DNA of 57,599 bases, taken from positions 1-57,599 of the forward strand of contig UQCD01000015.1 of assembly GCA_900539455.1 (NCBI GenBank), given 5' to 3'. The DNA is from an uncultured Eubacteriales bacterium (lineage in GTDB: Bacteria > Bacillota > Clostridia > Lachnospirales > Lachnospiraceae). The position numbers and the translations under genes are program-made. The notes below the pieces were generated by a model, which worked only from the letters and a program-made list of their open reading frames with translations, did no database searches and was not told the DNA's origin. This document shows positions 49,864 to 57,599 of the stretch, piece after piece. Positions within the stretch are counted from its first letter, which is position 1. The number at the start of each line of letters is the position of its first letter.

Positions 49864-50871
49864 CTAAAACTTCCATGATTTAGGAACAAATTCCTCCTCA
49901 AACTTCATTACTGAATATTGGTCGGACATTCCTGCAATATAATCACAGACCACACGCTCAGGTTCTTCCTTTAAATCGTGAATTAAGTATTGAAATTCAG
50001 CCGGCAATTTATTTAAATTATTTAAGTAATGAGTATACAGCTCCTTAATCATACTTGCAGCCTTGCTTTCCTGCCCCTTTGCTACAGGATTTTTATATAA
50101 ATCCTCAAATAAGTAAGCTCTAAGTCCCTGCATAGCCTTCTGTACACCTTCAGACATAATAATTTCCGGCTTGTCCATACTATTATTTACTATATCTCTA
50201 ATCAAAGTATCTAGTCGTTTCTTTGTACTATTTCCAAGTATTTCCCTGTATTCATAGGGAATATCGTCCTCTGCCATAATACCTGCCCTTATAGCATCAT
50301 CAATATCGTGGTTTATGTAGGCTATTTTATCCGACAACCTCACAACCTTTCCCTCTAAGGTAGAAGGCTTTCCACTGGTTCTATGGTTTAACACACCATC
50401 TCTTACTTCTTTAGTAAGATTCAAACCCTTTCCGCCCTTTTCAAGCAGCTCTACAACTCTTACACTTTGCTTATAATGAGCAAAGCCATACTTACACACA
50501 TCATTTAAGGCTCTCTCTCCTGCGTGGCCAAAGGGAGTATGCCCTAAATCATGGCCTAGAGCAATAGCCTCTGTCAAATCCTCGTTAAGTCTAAGGGATC
50601 TGGAAATTGTCCTTGCAATCTGTGCCACTTCAAGAGTATGTGTAAGTCTGGTTCTATAATGATCACCTTCAGGAGCTAAAAAAACCTGAGTTTTATGCTT
50701 TAGTCTTCTAAATGCCTTGCAATGAATAATTCGATCTCTATCTCTTTGATAAACCGTTCTCATATCACAAGGCTCTTCCGCTCTATCTCTGCCAAGACTG
50801 TTTACACTATGACTGGCATAAGGACTAAGTAATAAGTTCTCATTTTGTTCTATGCTCTCTCTAATGGTCAT
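49864..50871 (-). CDS. dgt: Deoxyguanosinetriphosphate triphosphohydrolase-like HD protein
   Basis: This 335-residue HD-domain protein has RLTHTLEVAQIAR, ALGHDLGHTPFGHAGE with the metal-binding His-Asp pair, and SDKIAYINHDIDDA. Family members remove triphosphate from dNTPs. Position next to dnaG suggests a role in nucleotide supply for replication. Start behind AAGGAGG; 14 bp after deoD. Confidence 0.9.
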   Translation of the reverse strand: MTIRESIEQNENLLLSPYASHSVNSLGRDRAEEPCDMRTVYQRDRDRIIHCKAFRRLKHKTQVFLAPEGDHYRTRLTHTLEVAQIARTISRSLRLNEDLTEAIALGHDLGHTPFGHAGERALNDVCKYGFAHYKQSVRVVELLEKGGKGLNLTKEVRDGVLNHRTSGKPSTLEGKVVRLSDKIAYINHDIDDAIRAGIMAEDDIPYEYREILGNSTKKRLDTLIRDIVNNSMDKPEIIMSEGVQKAMQGLRAYLFEDLYKNPVAKGQESKAASMIKELYTHYLNNLNKLPAEFQYLIHDLKEEPERVVCDYIAGMSDQYSVMKFEEEFVPKSWKF

Positions 50872-50885
50872 AATACCTCCTTATA

Positions 50886-51593
50886 TTAAAGGGCGTTTAA
50901 AGCAACTTCCATCATTTTTGTAAATGAATTTTGTCGCTCTATTGCTGTGGTAATCTCGTCACTAACAAAGGAATCTGATATAGTTAAAAGACAAGCTGCA
51001 TTTTTTCCTAATACACTTGCATTATGGAATAAAGCAAAGCTTTCCATTTCTACACAAATACAATTCTTCTCATCCCTTAACGCATTAAAATATGTTCCAT
51101 CTCCTTCACGGTAAAATACATCTGAGGAATGTATTCTACCCATATAAAGTGGAATATTCTGATTTTTAGCCGATGCTATCAGCTTTTCATTTAAGTTTTT
51201 AGAAGGATAAGTAATATTTGACTCGTATCCGTTCTGGGTTTTTGCATAAGAGGACTCTGAATATGCCTCTGTAGCTAATACTACATCATATACCTTTAAA
51301 TCCTTTGTATATGAGCCAGCACTGCCTATTCTTATAATGTTGTCTACATCATACACTTTAAATAATTCGTATGAATATATTCCAATAGACGGCATACCCA
51401 TTCCGGAACTCATTACAGATACTTCCTTGCCTTTATATTTTCCTGTGTATCCAAAATTATTTCTAACATCATTAAACATAAAAACATCTGTTAAATAAGT
51501 TTCTGCCACCTTTTTTGCTCTAAGAGGATCTCCAGGCATTAAAACTGTTTTTGCTATTTGATTTTTTTCTGCATTATTATGAGGTGTTGCCAT
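50886..51593 (-). CDS. deoD: Purine-nucleoside phosphorylase
   Basis: This 235-residue enzyme is a DeoD-type hexameric PNP that cleaves purine nucleosides with phosphate. It has the phosphate site MPGDPLRAK, GMGMPSIGIYSYEL, the base site EMESFALF and ISDSF. The ATG at 51593 follows GGGAGAAG; an in-frame start 42 residues upstream lies in the ABC gene and adds no homologous sequence. It sits between the ABC exporter and dgt. Confidence 0.94.
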   Translation of the reverse strand: MATPHNNAEKNQIAKTVLMPGDPLRAKKVAETYLTDVFMFNDVRNNFGYTGKYKGKEVSVMSSGMGMPSIGIYSYELFKVYDVDNIIRIGSAGSYTKDLKVYDVVLATEAYSESSYAKTQNGYESNITYPSKNLNEKLIASAKNQNIPLYMGRIHSSDVFYREGDGTYFNALRDEKNCICVEMESFALFHNASVLGKNAACLLTISDSFVSDEITTAIERQNSFTKMMEVALNAL

Positions 51594-51654
51594 ATCTTCT
51601 CCCTTTCTATATATTGACCTGCTATAAGCTTTTTTTAGTATATCACAATTATAA

Positions 51655-53388
51655 TTATACTGCAAATTGGCTATTGTATAAGTTTGCGTAAAATCCACCC
51701 TTTTCCATAAGCTCATCATGATTTCCCTGCTCTATTATGTTTCCATCCTTCATAACAAGTATAACATCAGCCTCTCTGATAGTTGATAATCTATGGGCAA
51801 CAATAAAGCTTGTTCTGCCCTTCATCAATATATTAAATGCTTCCTGTATTTTTATTTCAGTTCTTGTATCTATAGAAGAGGTAGCTTCATCTAATATAAG
51901 CATAGGTGGCTTTGTAAGCATTACTCTGGCTATACACAAAAGCTGCTTTTGACCCTGTGATAAGCTTCCTCCGTCCTCTCCAATATATGTGTCATATCCA
52001 TTTTCAAGTCGTCTGATAAAGCTATGAGCATGAGATGCCTTTGCTGCTTCGATTACCTCGTCCATAGTTGCTGACTCATTACCCATCATCAGATTTTCCT
52101 TTATAGTACCTGCCTTAAGCCAGGTTTCCTGTAAAACCATTCCATAGCTGTTTCTTAAAGTATCTCTGGTCATATCCATAATATTTTCACCGGAAATACT
52201 AATACTTCCACTATTAACATCATAGAAACGCATAAGCAGATTTATAAGTGTTGTTTTACCACAGCCGGTAGGTCCGACTATTGCTATTTTCTGCCCTTTC
52301 TTTACATCTAAAGAAAAATTCTCGATAAGCTTTTTGTCTGGTACATAAGAGAAATTAACATTTTTCAAGCTGACTGTACCATCTATTGATAAGCTTTCAA
52401 TAGCTCCCTCTTTGTCTGGCTCCTCTGATTTTTCATAAATCAGGTCAAATATTCTGGCAGCGCAGGCAAGAGCATTTTGTAATTCAGTAATAACGCTGGA
52501 AATTTCATTAAACGGCTTTGTATACTGGTTTGCATAGCTTAAAAAGCTTGAAAGGCCACCAACTGATATATGTCCGTTAATTGCGAAAATAGCTCCTACA
52601 ATACCAACAATTGCATACACCATAGCATTTACAAATCTTGTAGCAGGATTTGTTGTTGATGAATAAAAGATTGCTTTTAAGGAAACCTTTTGAAGCTCAT
52701 CATTTATTTCATCAAATCTTTCCAAAACATCTGCTTCCTTGCTATATGCCTTAACCACCTTTTGGTTGCCTATCATTTCATTAATAATACCTGTCTGCTT
52801 TCCTTTTATCTCAGACTGCTTTCTAAAAAGCTTGTATGTTCTTTTAGCAATAAAGTTGGCAATAACTAATGATAATGGTGTAACAAGCACTACTAAAATA
52901 GTAATCTTAAAATTAATTGTTACCATAAAAATAAGTGTGCCAAATATAGTTATTATACCTGTAAATGCCTGTGTAAAACCCATTAAAAGACCGTCTGCAA
53001 AGGTATCCACATCAGCAATTATTCTACTTACTATATCACCATGCTCATGAGTATCAATATAGCTTAAAGGCATTCTTTCTATTTTTTCAAAGGCCTCGTT
53101 TCTAATATCTCTGACTACGCCATAAGTAATTTTGTTGTTGCAAATGCTCATAAGCCATTGCAATACAGCAGTTATAGCTACTATAACCACTATTTCAACA
53201 GCTATCTTAATCAAACTATCAAAGTCTACATTTCCCTTACCTATTATAAAATCTACAGCTCTACCTGTAAGTATAGGAACATACAAGGTGAGTGCAACAG
53301 TAACAGCAGCAAAAATTAATGATAACGCTACCAGTATTTTATATTTTTTTATATAATCTAATACTTTTTTTATTGTATCCTTTTGCAT
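51655..53388 (-). CDS. ABC exporter half, catalytically complete subunit
   Basis: This 577-residue half-transporter has a six-helix membrane domain (1-310) and an ATPase domain with Walker A GPTGCGKTT, signature LSQGQKQ, Walker B MLILDEATS with the catalytic Glu, and H-loop VAHRLST. It pairs with the subunit encoded just upstream, three bp apart. Heterodimers of this type export drugs or lipids; the cargo is not shown. Start behind GGAGG. Confidence 0.93.
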   Translation of the reverse strand: MQKDTIKKVLDYIKKYKILVALSLIFAAVTVALTLYVPILTGRAVDFIIGKGNVDFDSLIKIAVEIVVIVAITAVLQWLMSICNNKITYGVVRDIRNEAFEKIERMPLSYIDTHEHGDIVSRIIADVDTFADGLLMGFTQAFTGIITIFGTLIFMVTINFKITILVVLVTPLSLVIANFIAKRTYKLFRKQSEIKGKQTGIINEMIGNQKVVKAYSKEADVLERFDEINDELQKVSLKAIFYSSTTNPATRFVNAMVYAIVGIVGAIFAINGHISVGGLSSFLSYANQYTKPFNEISSVITELQNALACAARIFDLIYEKSEEPDKEGAIESLSIDGTVSLKNVNFSYVPDKKLIENFSLDVKKGQKIAIVGPTGCGKTTLINLLMRFYDVNSGSISISGENIMDMTRDTLRNSYGMVLQETWLKAGTIKENLMMGNESATMDEVIEAAKASHAHSFIRRLENGYDTYIGEDGGSLSQGQKQLLCIARVMLTKPPMLILDEATSSIDTRTEIKIQEAFNILMKGRTSFIVAHRLSTIREADVILVMKDGNIIEQGNHDELMEKGGFYANLYNSQFAV

Positions 53389-53391
53389 AGC

Positions 53392-55128
53392 TTAAACCTC
53401 CTTTACCTTAAATTGTGAATTGTAAATTTCCTTGTATACATCACAGGTAGCTAGGAGTTCTTCGTGAGTACCCATACCAACTGCCTCACCATCATCTAAC
53501 ACAATAATCTTATCTGCGTGCATAATAGACGCAGCTCTTTGAGATACAATAAATACCGTAGGATTAAAATCCACATTTTTAATTGCTTTTCTAAGAGCAG
53601 CATCTGTAGCAAAATCCAATGCTGATGCCGAATCATCCAGTATTAATATTTCCGGCTTTCTAACCATCGCTCTGGCTATCGTAAGTCTTTGCTTTTGTCC
53701 ACCTGAAAGATTACTTCCCCCCTGCTCAACCATTTCATCTAATTTCTTTTCCTTCTTTTCAACTACATCTACAGCCTGAGCAATTTTTATGGCATCATTA
53801 ATATCCTCAATAGTTGCTTCTTTATTTCCCCACATTATATTTTCCTTTATAGTGCCTTTAAATAAAACAGCCTTTTGAAGAACAATGCCAATCTTTCTTC
53901 TAAGCTCCTCTTTTCTATAGTTTTTAACATTAATTCCGTCTACATATATCCCCCCATCTGTAGCATCATAAAATCTAGGAATCATATTAACTAAAGATGA
54001 CTTTCCTGAACCGGTACCACCTATAATACCTACAGTTTCGCCACGCTTAACCTCAAAGGAAATATTACTTAATGCCTCCTCCTTACTGGTTCCATATTTT
54101 AAGCATACATTATCAAATACTACAACTGAGTCCTTATATTTGTCGTAATTTTCATCCACTGTAGTATATTCAACTTCACTTAAGCTGTTTTTCTGCTCAA
54201 AGATTGCCCATACACGATTTCCGCTGGCAATAGCCTTTGTTACTAATATAATTAAGTTTGCAAGCTTTATTAATTCAACTAATATTTGTGACATATAGTT
54301 AATAAGGGCAACAACCTGTCCCTGTGTTAAAGCTCCACTGTCTACTCTTATGGCACCTGTGTATAACAATGCCGCGATACCACAGTTTATAATAATATAA
54401 GTAATAGGATTCATTAAAGCTGAAATCTTACTTGTTTTCTTAGAAATATTAGTAAGTGCTTCATTGCTTATATTGAAGGACTTAATTTCCTCATCTTCCT
54501 TACAAAAGGCTCTTATAACTCTTGCACCTGTAAGATTTTCTCTGGTTTTAAGCAAAACATTATCAAGTCCCTGCTGTACCTTTTTAAACATTGGGATAGT
54601 AATTCCCATTATAGTAAATACAACTACAGATAATAAAGGAATAATTACTACAAATATAAGTGCAGCCTTTAAATCAACAGTAAATGCCATTACCATTGCT
54701 CCAAATACTATAAAGGGAGAACGAAGGAATAATCTAAGCACCATATTTACACCATTTTGCAGCTGATTTATATCTGATGTCATTCTGGTAATAAGTGTTG
54801 ATGTTCCAAGCTTGTCTATTTCTGAAAAGGATAAGCCTTGAATATGCTCAAACAATGAGTGTTTCAGCTTTGTTGCAAAGCCAACGGCTGCCTTCGCCGA
54901 AAAATACTGTGCTGTAAGTGAACTAATAAGTCCCACAATACCAAGTACAACTAAAACTACGCCTAATTTTACAATATGTCCTGTATCATTGTGAGCTATA
55001 CCCTTATCGATTATAGATGCCATTACTAAAGGCACAAACAATTCAAAAAGTGCCTCCAGTAATTTAAATAAAGGTGCTAATACTGTTTCTTTTTTGTAAT
55101 CCTTAAGATAAATAAGTAAATGTTTCAT
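53392..55128 (-). CDS. ABC exporter half, degenerate-site subunit
   Basis: This 578-residue half-transporter has the same layout, with Walker A GGTGSGKSS and signature LSGGQKQ. Walker B reads ILILDDSAS, with Asp in place of the catalytic Glu. The switch loop reads VSQRAAS, with Gln in place of His. This pattern is typical of one subunit of asymmetric heterodimers such as TM287/288 and BmrCD. It starts one base after the pullulanase stop. Confidence 0.93.
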   Translation of the reverse strand: MKHLLIYLKDYKKETVLAPLFKLLEALFELFVPLVMASIIDKGIAHNDTGHIVKLGVVLVVLGIVGLISSLTAQYFSAKAAVGFATKLKHSLFEHIQGLSFSEIDKLGTSTLITRMTSDINQLQNGVNMVLRLFLRSPFIVFGAMVMAFTVDLKAALIFVVIIPLLSVVVFTIMGITIPMFKKVQQGLDNVLLKTRENLTGARVIRAFCKEDEEIKSFNISNEALTNISKKTSKISALMNPITYIIINCGIAALLYTGAIRVDSGALTQGQVVALINYMSQILVELIKLANLIILVTKAIASGNRVWAIFEQKNSLSEVEYTTVDENYDKYKDSVVVFDNVCLKYGTSKEEALSNISFEVKRGETVGIIGGTGSGKSSLVNMIPRFYDATDGGIYVDGINVKNYRKEELRRKIGIVLQKAVLFKGTIKENIMWGNKEATIEDINDAIKIAQAVDVVEKKEKKLDEMVEQGGSNLSGGQKQRLTIARAMVRKPEILILDDSASALDFATDAALRKAIKNVDFNPTVFIVSQRAASIMHADKIIVLDDGEAVGMGTHEELLATCDVYKEIYNSQFKVKEV

Positions 55129-55129
55129 T

Positions 55130-57028
55130 TTAAAGCTCCATTATTGCAATACTATTTCCCCTTACAACATTTTCCTTTTCCTGAGTTGGAATTAGTATTT
55201 TTTTGTATTTTGTGTCTGATACTAATAAATCTTCCTTGTTAGGGTTATATACTACTAACAATGTGTCATCCAAAATAAAAGAAACTACATTGTCTTTTTC
55301 CTTAAATAAATCCACAAACTCAATTTTACCCTGATTATCAGCATTACTTAAGCATTTATACTGTTTTCTGACCTTTATCAGACTTTTGTAATATTCAATT
55401 ACATCTCTGTTTTCATATGCTCTAGTCCAGTCTAGTCTGTTAATTTCAATAGGAGATTTATAGCTGTCACCAATTCCATTCTTTGTTCTTAAAAATTCCT
55501 CGCCTGCCTGAAAGAATACCATACCACTTGTTGTAAAGACTATGCCTGCTGCAAATTCATTAAGCTTTGCTAAAGCATCATTTCTATTATACATATTGTC
55601 AACATTGGTTTTATCTACAATATCTGTAGACAATATCAGCTTGTCATATAAGGTATAATTATCGTGTGATGAAACATAGGCAACTCTTTGTGGCAGATGA
55701 ACAGCCTCTTTTATTTCATCAACAAAATTTTTGCTGTCCTGCTCCTTTGAATTTATATAACCTGGCTCTTTTTCCTTAAATACACTTCCTTTTACAGCAT
55801 CTCTGATACTATCACTGAAAATGCTTATGCCTTTATCAATATACTTGATATTTGCTGTGATTGCAGGAATATATCCTTCCTCCATTGTACTTTTATCTGC
55901 AAACCAAGGCTCGCCATACATAAGTATATTTTTGCCATCTGGTAAGCTGTCTAACACATCTCTTATTTCCTTAAGTGTCTGCGTATCGTGTAAGCCCATT
56001 AAATCAAATCTAAAACCGTCAATGTGATATTCTGTTGCCCAATATTTAACAGACTCTACCATAAATTTTCTAAACATTTCATGCTCACTACAGGTTTCAT
56101 TTCCACAAGCAGAGCCATTAGAAAATGTTCCGTCATCGTTTAGTCTGTAGTAATAATATGGTACTGTTTTCTGGAAGGAGGAGTCTAAATTAAATGTATG
56201 ATTGTAAACAACATCCATTACCACTCCAATATTTGCCTGATGAAGTGCCATAACCATTTCTTTAAACTCTTTTATTCTTACATTTCCGTCAAATGGATTT
56301 GTAGAATAAGAGCCTTCAGGAACATTACAGTTTTTAGGATCATAGCCCCAGTTGAAATCGTCTGAGCTTACTGACTCATCTATTGACTCAAAATCAAAGA
56401 CAGGGAGCAAATGAACATAGGTTACTCCCAGCTCCTTTAAATAATTAACGCAGGTTGGGAAGCCTGTTTTTGCGTCACCATTTAACCATGTGTCCTTTTG
56501 TGTAAATGCTTTATATTTGCCTCTGTATTCTTCCTTTATGCCCGAATGTGGATCATGTGAAAAATCCTTTATATGCAGTTCATATATAATAACATCACTT
56601 TTATCAATATGTAATCTATCATCCTTTTCAAAGCCCTCTGGATTTGTAGCCTCTAAATCTACCACCATAGACCTTTTACCATTAACCCCACTTGCCTTGG
56701 CATAAACATCAGCAGTTTCCTTTGTTTCTCCATCGGCAGTAACATTATAAGTATAATATTTATTTTTTAAATCACCTAATTTACTGCTGTCGAAAACATA
56801 CACACCTTTATCCTGTTTTTCCATTGAGTAAGTGCCAATTTTCTCACTACCCTCCTCATCACTGCCTGCTGTGTATAAGTTTAAAGATACTTCGCTGGCT
56901 GTAGGTGCCCATACCTTAAATATAGTACCATTTTTGCTATAAGCAGCACCTAAATCATCGCCATTATATATATATTTGTCCTTAAATTCCTTTGACATAA
57001 AATATTTTTTTAATTCTGCTCTTTCCAT
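55130..57028 (-). CDS. pulA: Type I pullulanase-like GH13 debranching enzyme
   Basis: This 632-residue enzyme has an N-terminal CBM48-like domain (about 28-110, FKVWAPTASEVSLNLY), the GH13 barrel with the type I pullulanase motif NWGYDP, VMDVVYNHTF, the nucleophile in GFRFDLMG, acid/base Glu in MYGEPWF and SSHDNYT, and a beta C-terminal domain. It hydrolyses alpha-1,6 bonds of branched glucans. No signal peptide is present, so it acts inside the cell. The ATG at 57028 follows GGAGG; an ATG seven residues upstream has a weaker site. Confidence 0.9.
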   Translation of the reverse strand: MERAELKKYFMSKEFKDKYIYNGDDLGAAYSKNGTIFKVWAPTASEVSLNLYTAGSDEEGSEKIGTYSMEKQDKGVYVFDSSKLGDLKNKYYTYNVTADGETKETADVYAKASGVNGKRSMVVDLEATNPEGFEKDDRLHIDKSDVIIYELHIKDFSHDPHSGIKEEYRGKYKAFTQKDTWLNGDAKTGFPTCVNYLKELGVTYVHLLPVFDFESIDESVSSDDFNWGYDPKNCNVPEGSYSTNPFDGNVRIKEFKEMVMALHQANIGVVMDVVYNHTFNLDSSFQKTVPYYYYRLNDDGTFSNGSACGNETCSEHEMFRKFMVESVKYWATEYHIDGFRFDLMGLHDTQTLKEIRDVLDSLPDGKNILMYGEPWFADKSTMEEGYIPAITANIKYIDKGISIFSDSIRDAVKGSVFKEKEPGYINSKEQDSKNFVDEIKEAVHLPQRVAYVSSHDNYTLYDKLILSTDIVDKTNVDNMYNRNDALAKLNEFAAGIVFTTSGMVFFQAGEEFLRTKNGIGDSYKSPIEINRLDWTRAYENRDVIEYYKSLIKVRKQYKCLSNADNQGKIEFVDLFKEKDNVVSFILDDTLLVVYNPNKEDLLVSDTKYKKILIPTQEKENVVRGNSIAIMEL

Positions 57029-57060
57029 TATGCCTCCATATTTAAACATATTCTTGCTTT

Positions 57061-57599
57061 CTATATTGCTTCAAGTGCCTCATATACTCTTAAAATTTCT
57101 CCAACACTCCATGCCTGTGCAAAGCAGCCCTTTGAATCGTGAGGATATAATCCGCTGTAAATCTCTGCAATGTGTCCGATACAGCCTTCTCTAAGTCCTG
57201 CTTCAAGACCCTCCAGCTGTCTTTTAACAATTTTCTTTGCTGTCCGTTTATCACTTGCCCATTTTAAATATGCAAGATAATATGCTCCAAGTGGGAAGCC
57301 CCATACCGTACCCTGATGATATGCCATATCTCTGTCAAAATGTCTGCCTCCATAAAATGGCTTAAACTCCTTGTCCTTGTATGACAAACTTCTAAGTCCT
57401 AATGGTGTATATAATTCCTCAAATACCTTAGTTATAACCATATTTGCCTTTTCCTCATCAAGCATTGAATATGGCATTGAGGCAGCCCATATCTGATTAC
57501 ATCTAACCTGTACATCATTTTCTGTACCCGAATACAAATCATTAAGACATTTTTCCTTTTCATTCCAAAAATTCTTAAGGAAGCTTTCCTTAACCTTGT
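57061..57599 (-). CDS. Glycogen debranching enzyme-like protein, 5' end outside window
   Basis: The minus-strand frame is open to the right edge and encodes the last 179 residues. The blocks RCNQIWAASMPYSML, TPLGLRSLSYKD, AYHQGTVWGFPLG and HDSKGCFAQAWSVGEILR match the C-terminal (alpha/alpha)6 domain of amylo-alpha-1,6-glucosidase/GDE C-terminal family proteins. It is followed by pulA after 32 bp, and both act on branched alpha-glucans such as glycogen. Confidence 0.85.
   Translation of the reverse strand, partial: KVKESFLKNFWNEKEKCLNDLYSGTENDVQVRCNQIWAASMPYSMLDEEKANMVITKVFEELYTPLGLRSLSYKDKEFKPFYGGRHFDRDMAYHQGTVWGFPLGAYYLAYLKWASDKRTAKKIVKRQLEGLEAGLREGCIGHIAEIYSGLYPHDSKGCFAQAWSVGEILRVYEALEAI

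Overview
The window is a low-GC, densely packed stretch of a Gram-positive chromosome. It most likely comes from a spore-forming member of the Lachnospiraceae (Clostridia). The pointers are a sigma-G gene followed by a YlmC/YmxH sporulation protein and nrdR, a SCIFF peptide with its radical SAM maturase, a DUF5688 protein, a DUF1540 protein, Firmicutes-type promoters (TTGACA/TATAAT with 17-bp spacers), a LexA box of the Gram-positive type, and strong GGAGG ribosome binding sites. Genus cannot be settled from the sequence alone. Most genes are on the minus strand; there is no phage, insertion sequence or CRISPR array.

Layout, left to right. 0.0-5.5 kb: partial choloylglycine hydrolase-family gene, metA (acetyl-type homoserine acyltransferase), ligA, rluF and an unknown membrane protein. 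5.5-12.8 kb: tRNA-Arg(CCG), an 18-bp tandem repeat, a DUF5688 protein, efp, a vanZ-aroK-aroD cluster, dinB under a LexA-controlled promoter, and divergent aroE. 12.9-16.8 kb: a three-gene unit (NAGPA-type phosphodiester glycosidase, unknown exported protein, HAD phosphatase) and two divergent leucine tRNAs, AAG and CAG. 16.9-18.2 kb: infC-rpmI-rplT with an attenuator-type leader and an AUU start on infC. 18.3-22.3 kb: DUF1540 protein and a GntR(YtrA)-ABC-permease operon with promoter-overlapping palindromes. 22.3-24.7 kb: yqeG, nrdR, ylmC, sigG. 24.8-30.6 kb: scfA-scfB-secDF-recJ, which couples a ribosomally made, thioether-modified peptide and its maturase to Sec export. 30.7-36.5 kb: a Na/phosphate symporter with a PhoB/PhoR-like two-component pair, a CNNM/CorC-type membrane protein and a small TIGR04086-type membrane protein.

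36.5-42.2 kb holds the most unusual locus. It is a tightly overlapping seven-gene operon encoding a TadZ-like P-loop protein, a CpaF/TadA secretion ATPase, one protein that looks like fused TadB and TadC platform subunits, and four small single-pass membrane proteins. One of these is only 52 residues long and is easily missed. No prepilin peptidase, Flp pilin or secretin is visible, so this is a stripped-down Tad-like machine whose product is not known.

42.4-57.6 kb: pyrB-pyrI (catalytic and regulatory aspartate carbamoyltransferase), rnpB with its own promoter, a TGS-uridine-kinase-like protein, and a long co-directional block. Read along the minus strand the block runs: glycogen-debranching enzyme (partial), pullulanase, two halves of a heterodimeric ABC exporter, deoD, dgt, dnaG, rpoD, trmK. 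It combines carbohydrate debranching, nucleotide salvage and the macromolecular synthesis genes. RpoD carries an unusual three-copy 13-residue acidic repeat near its N terminus.
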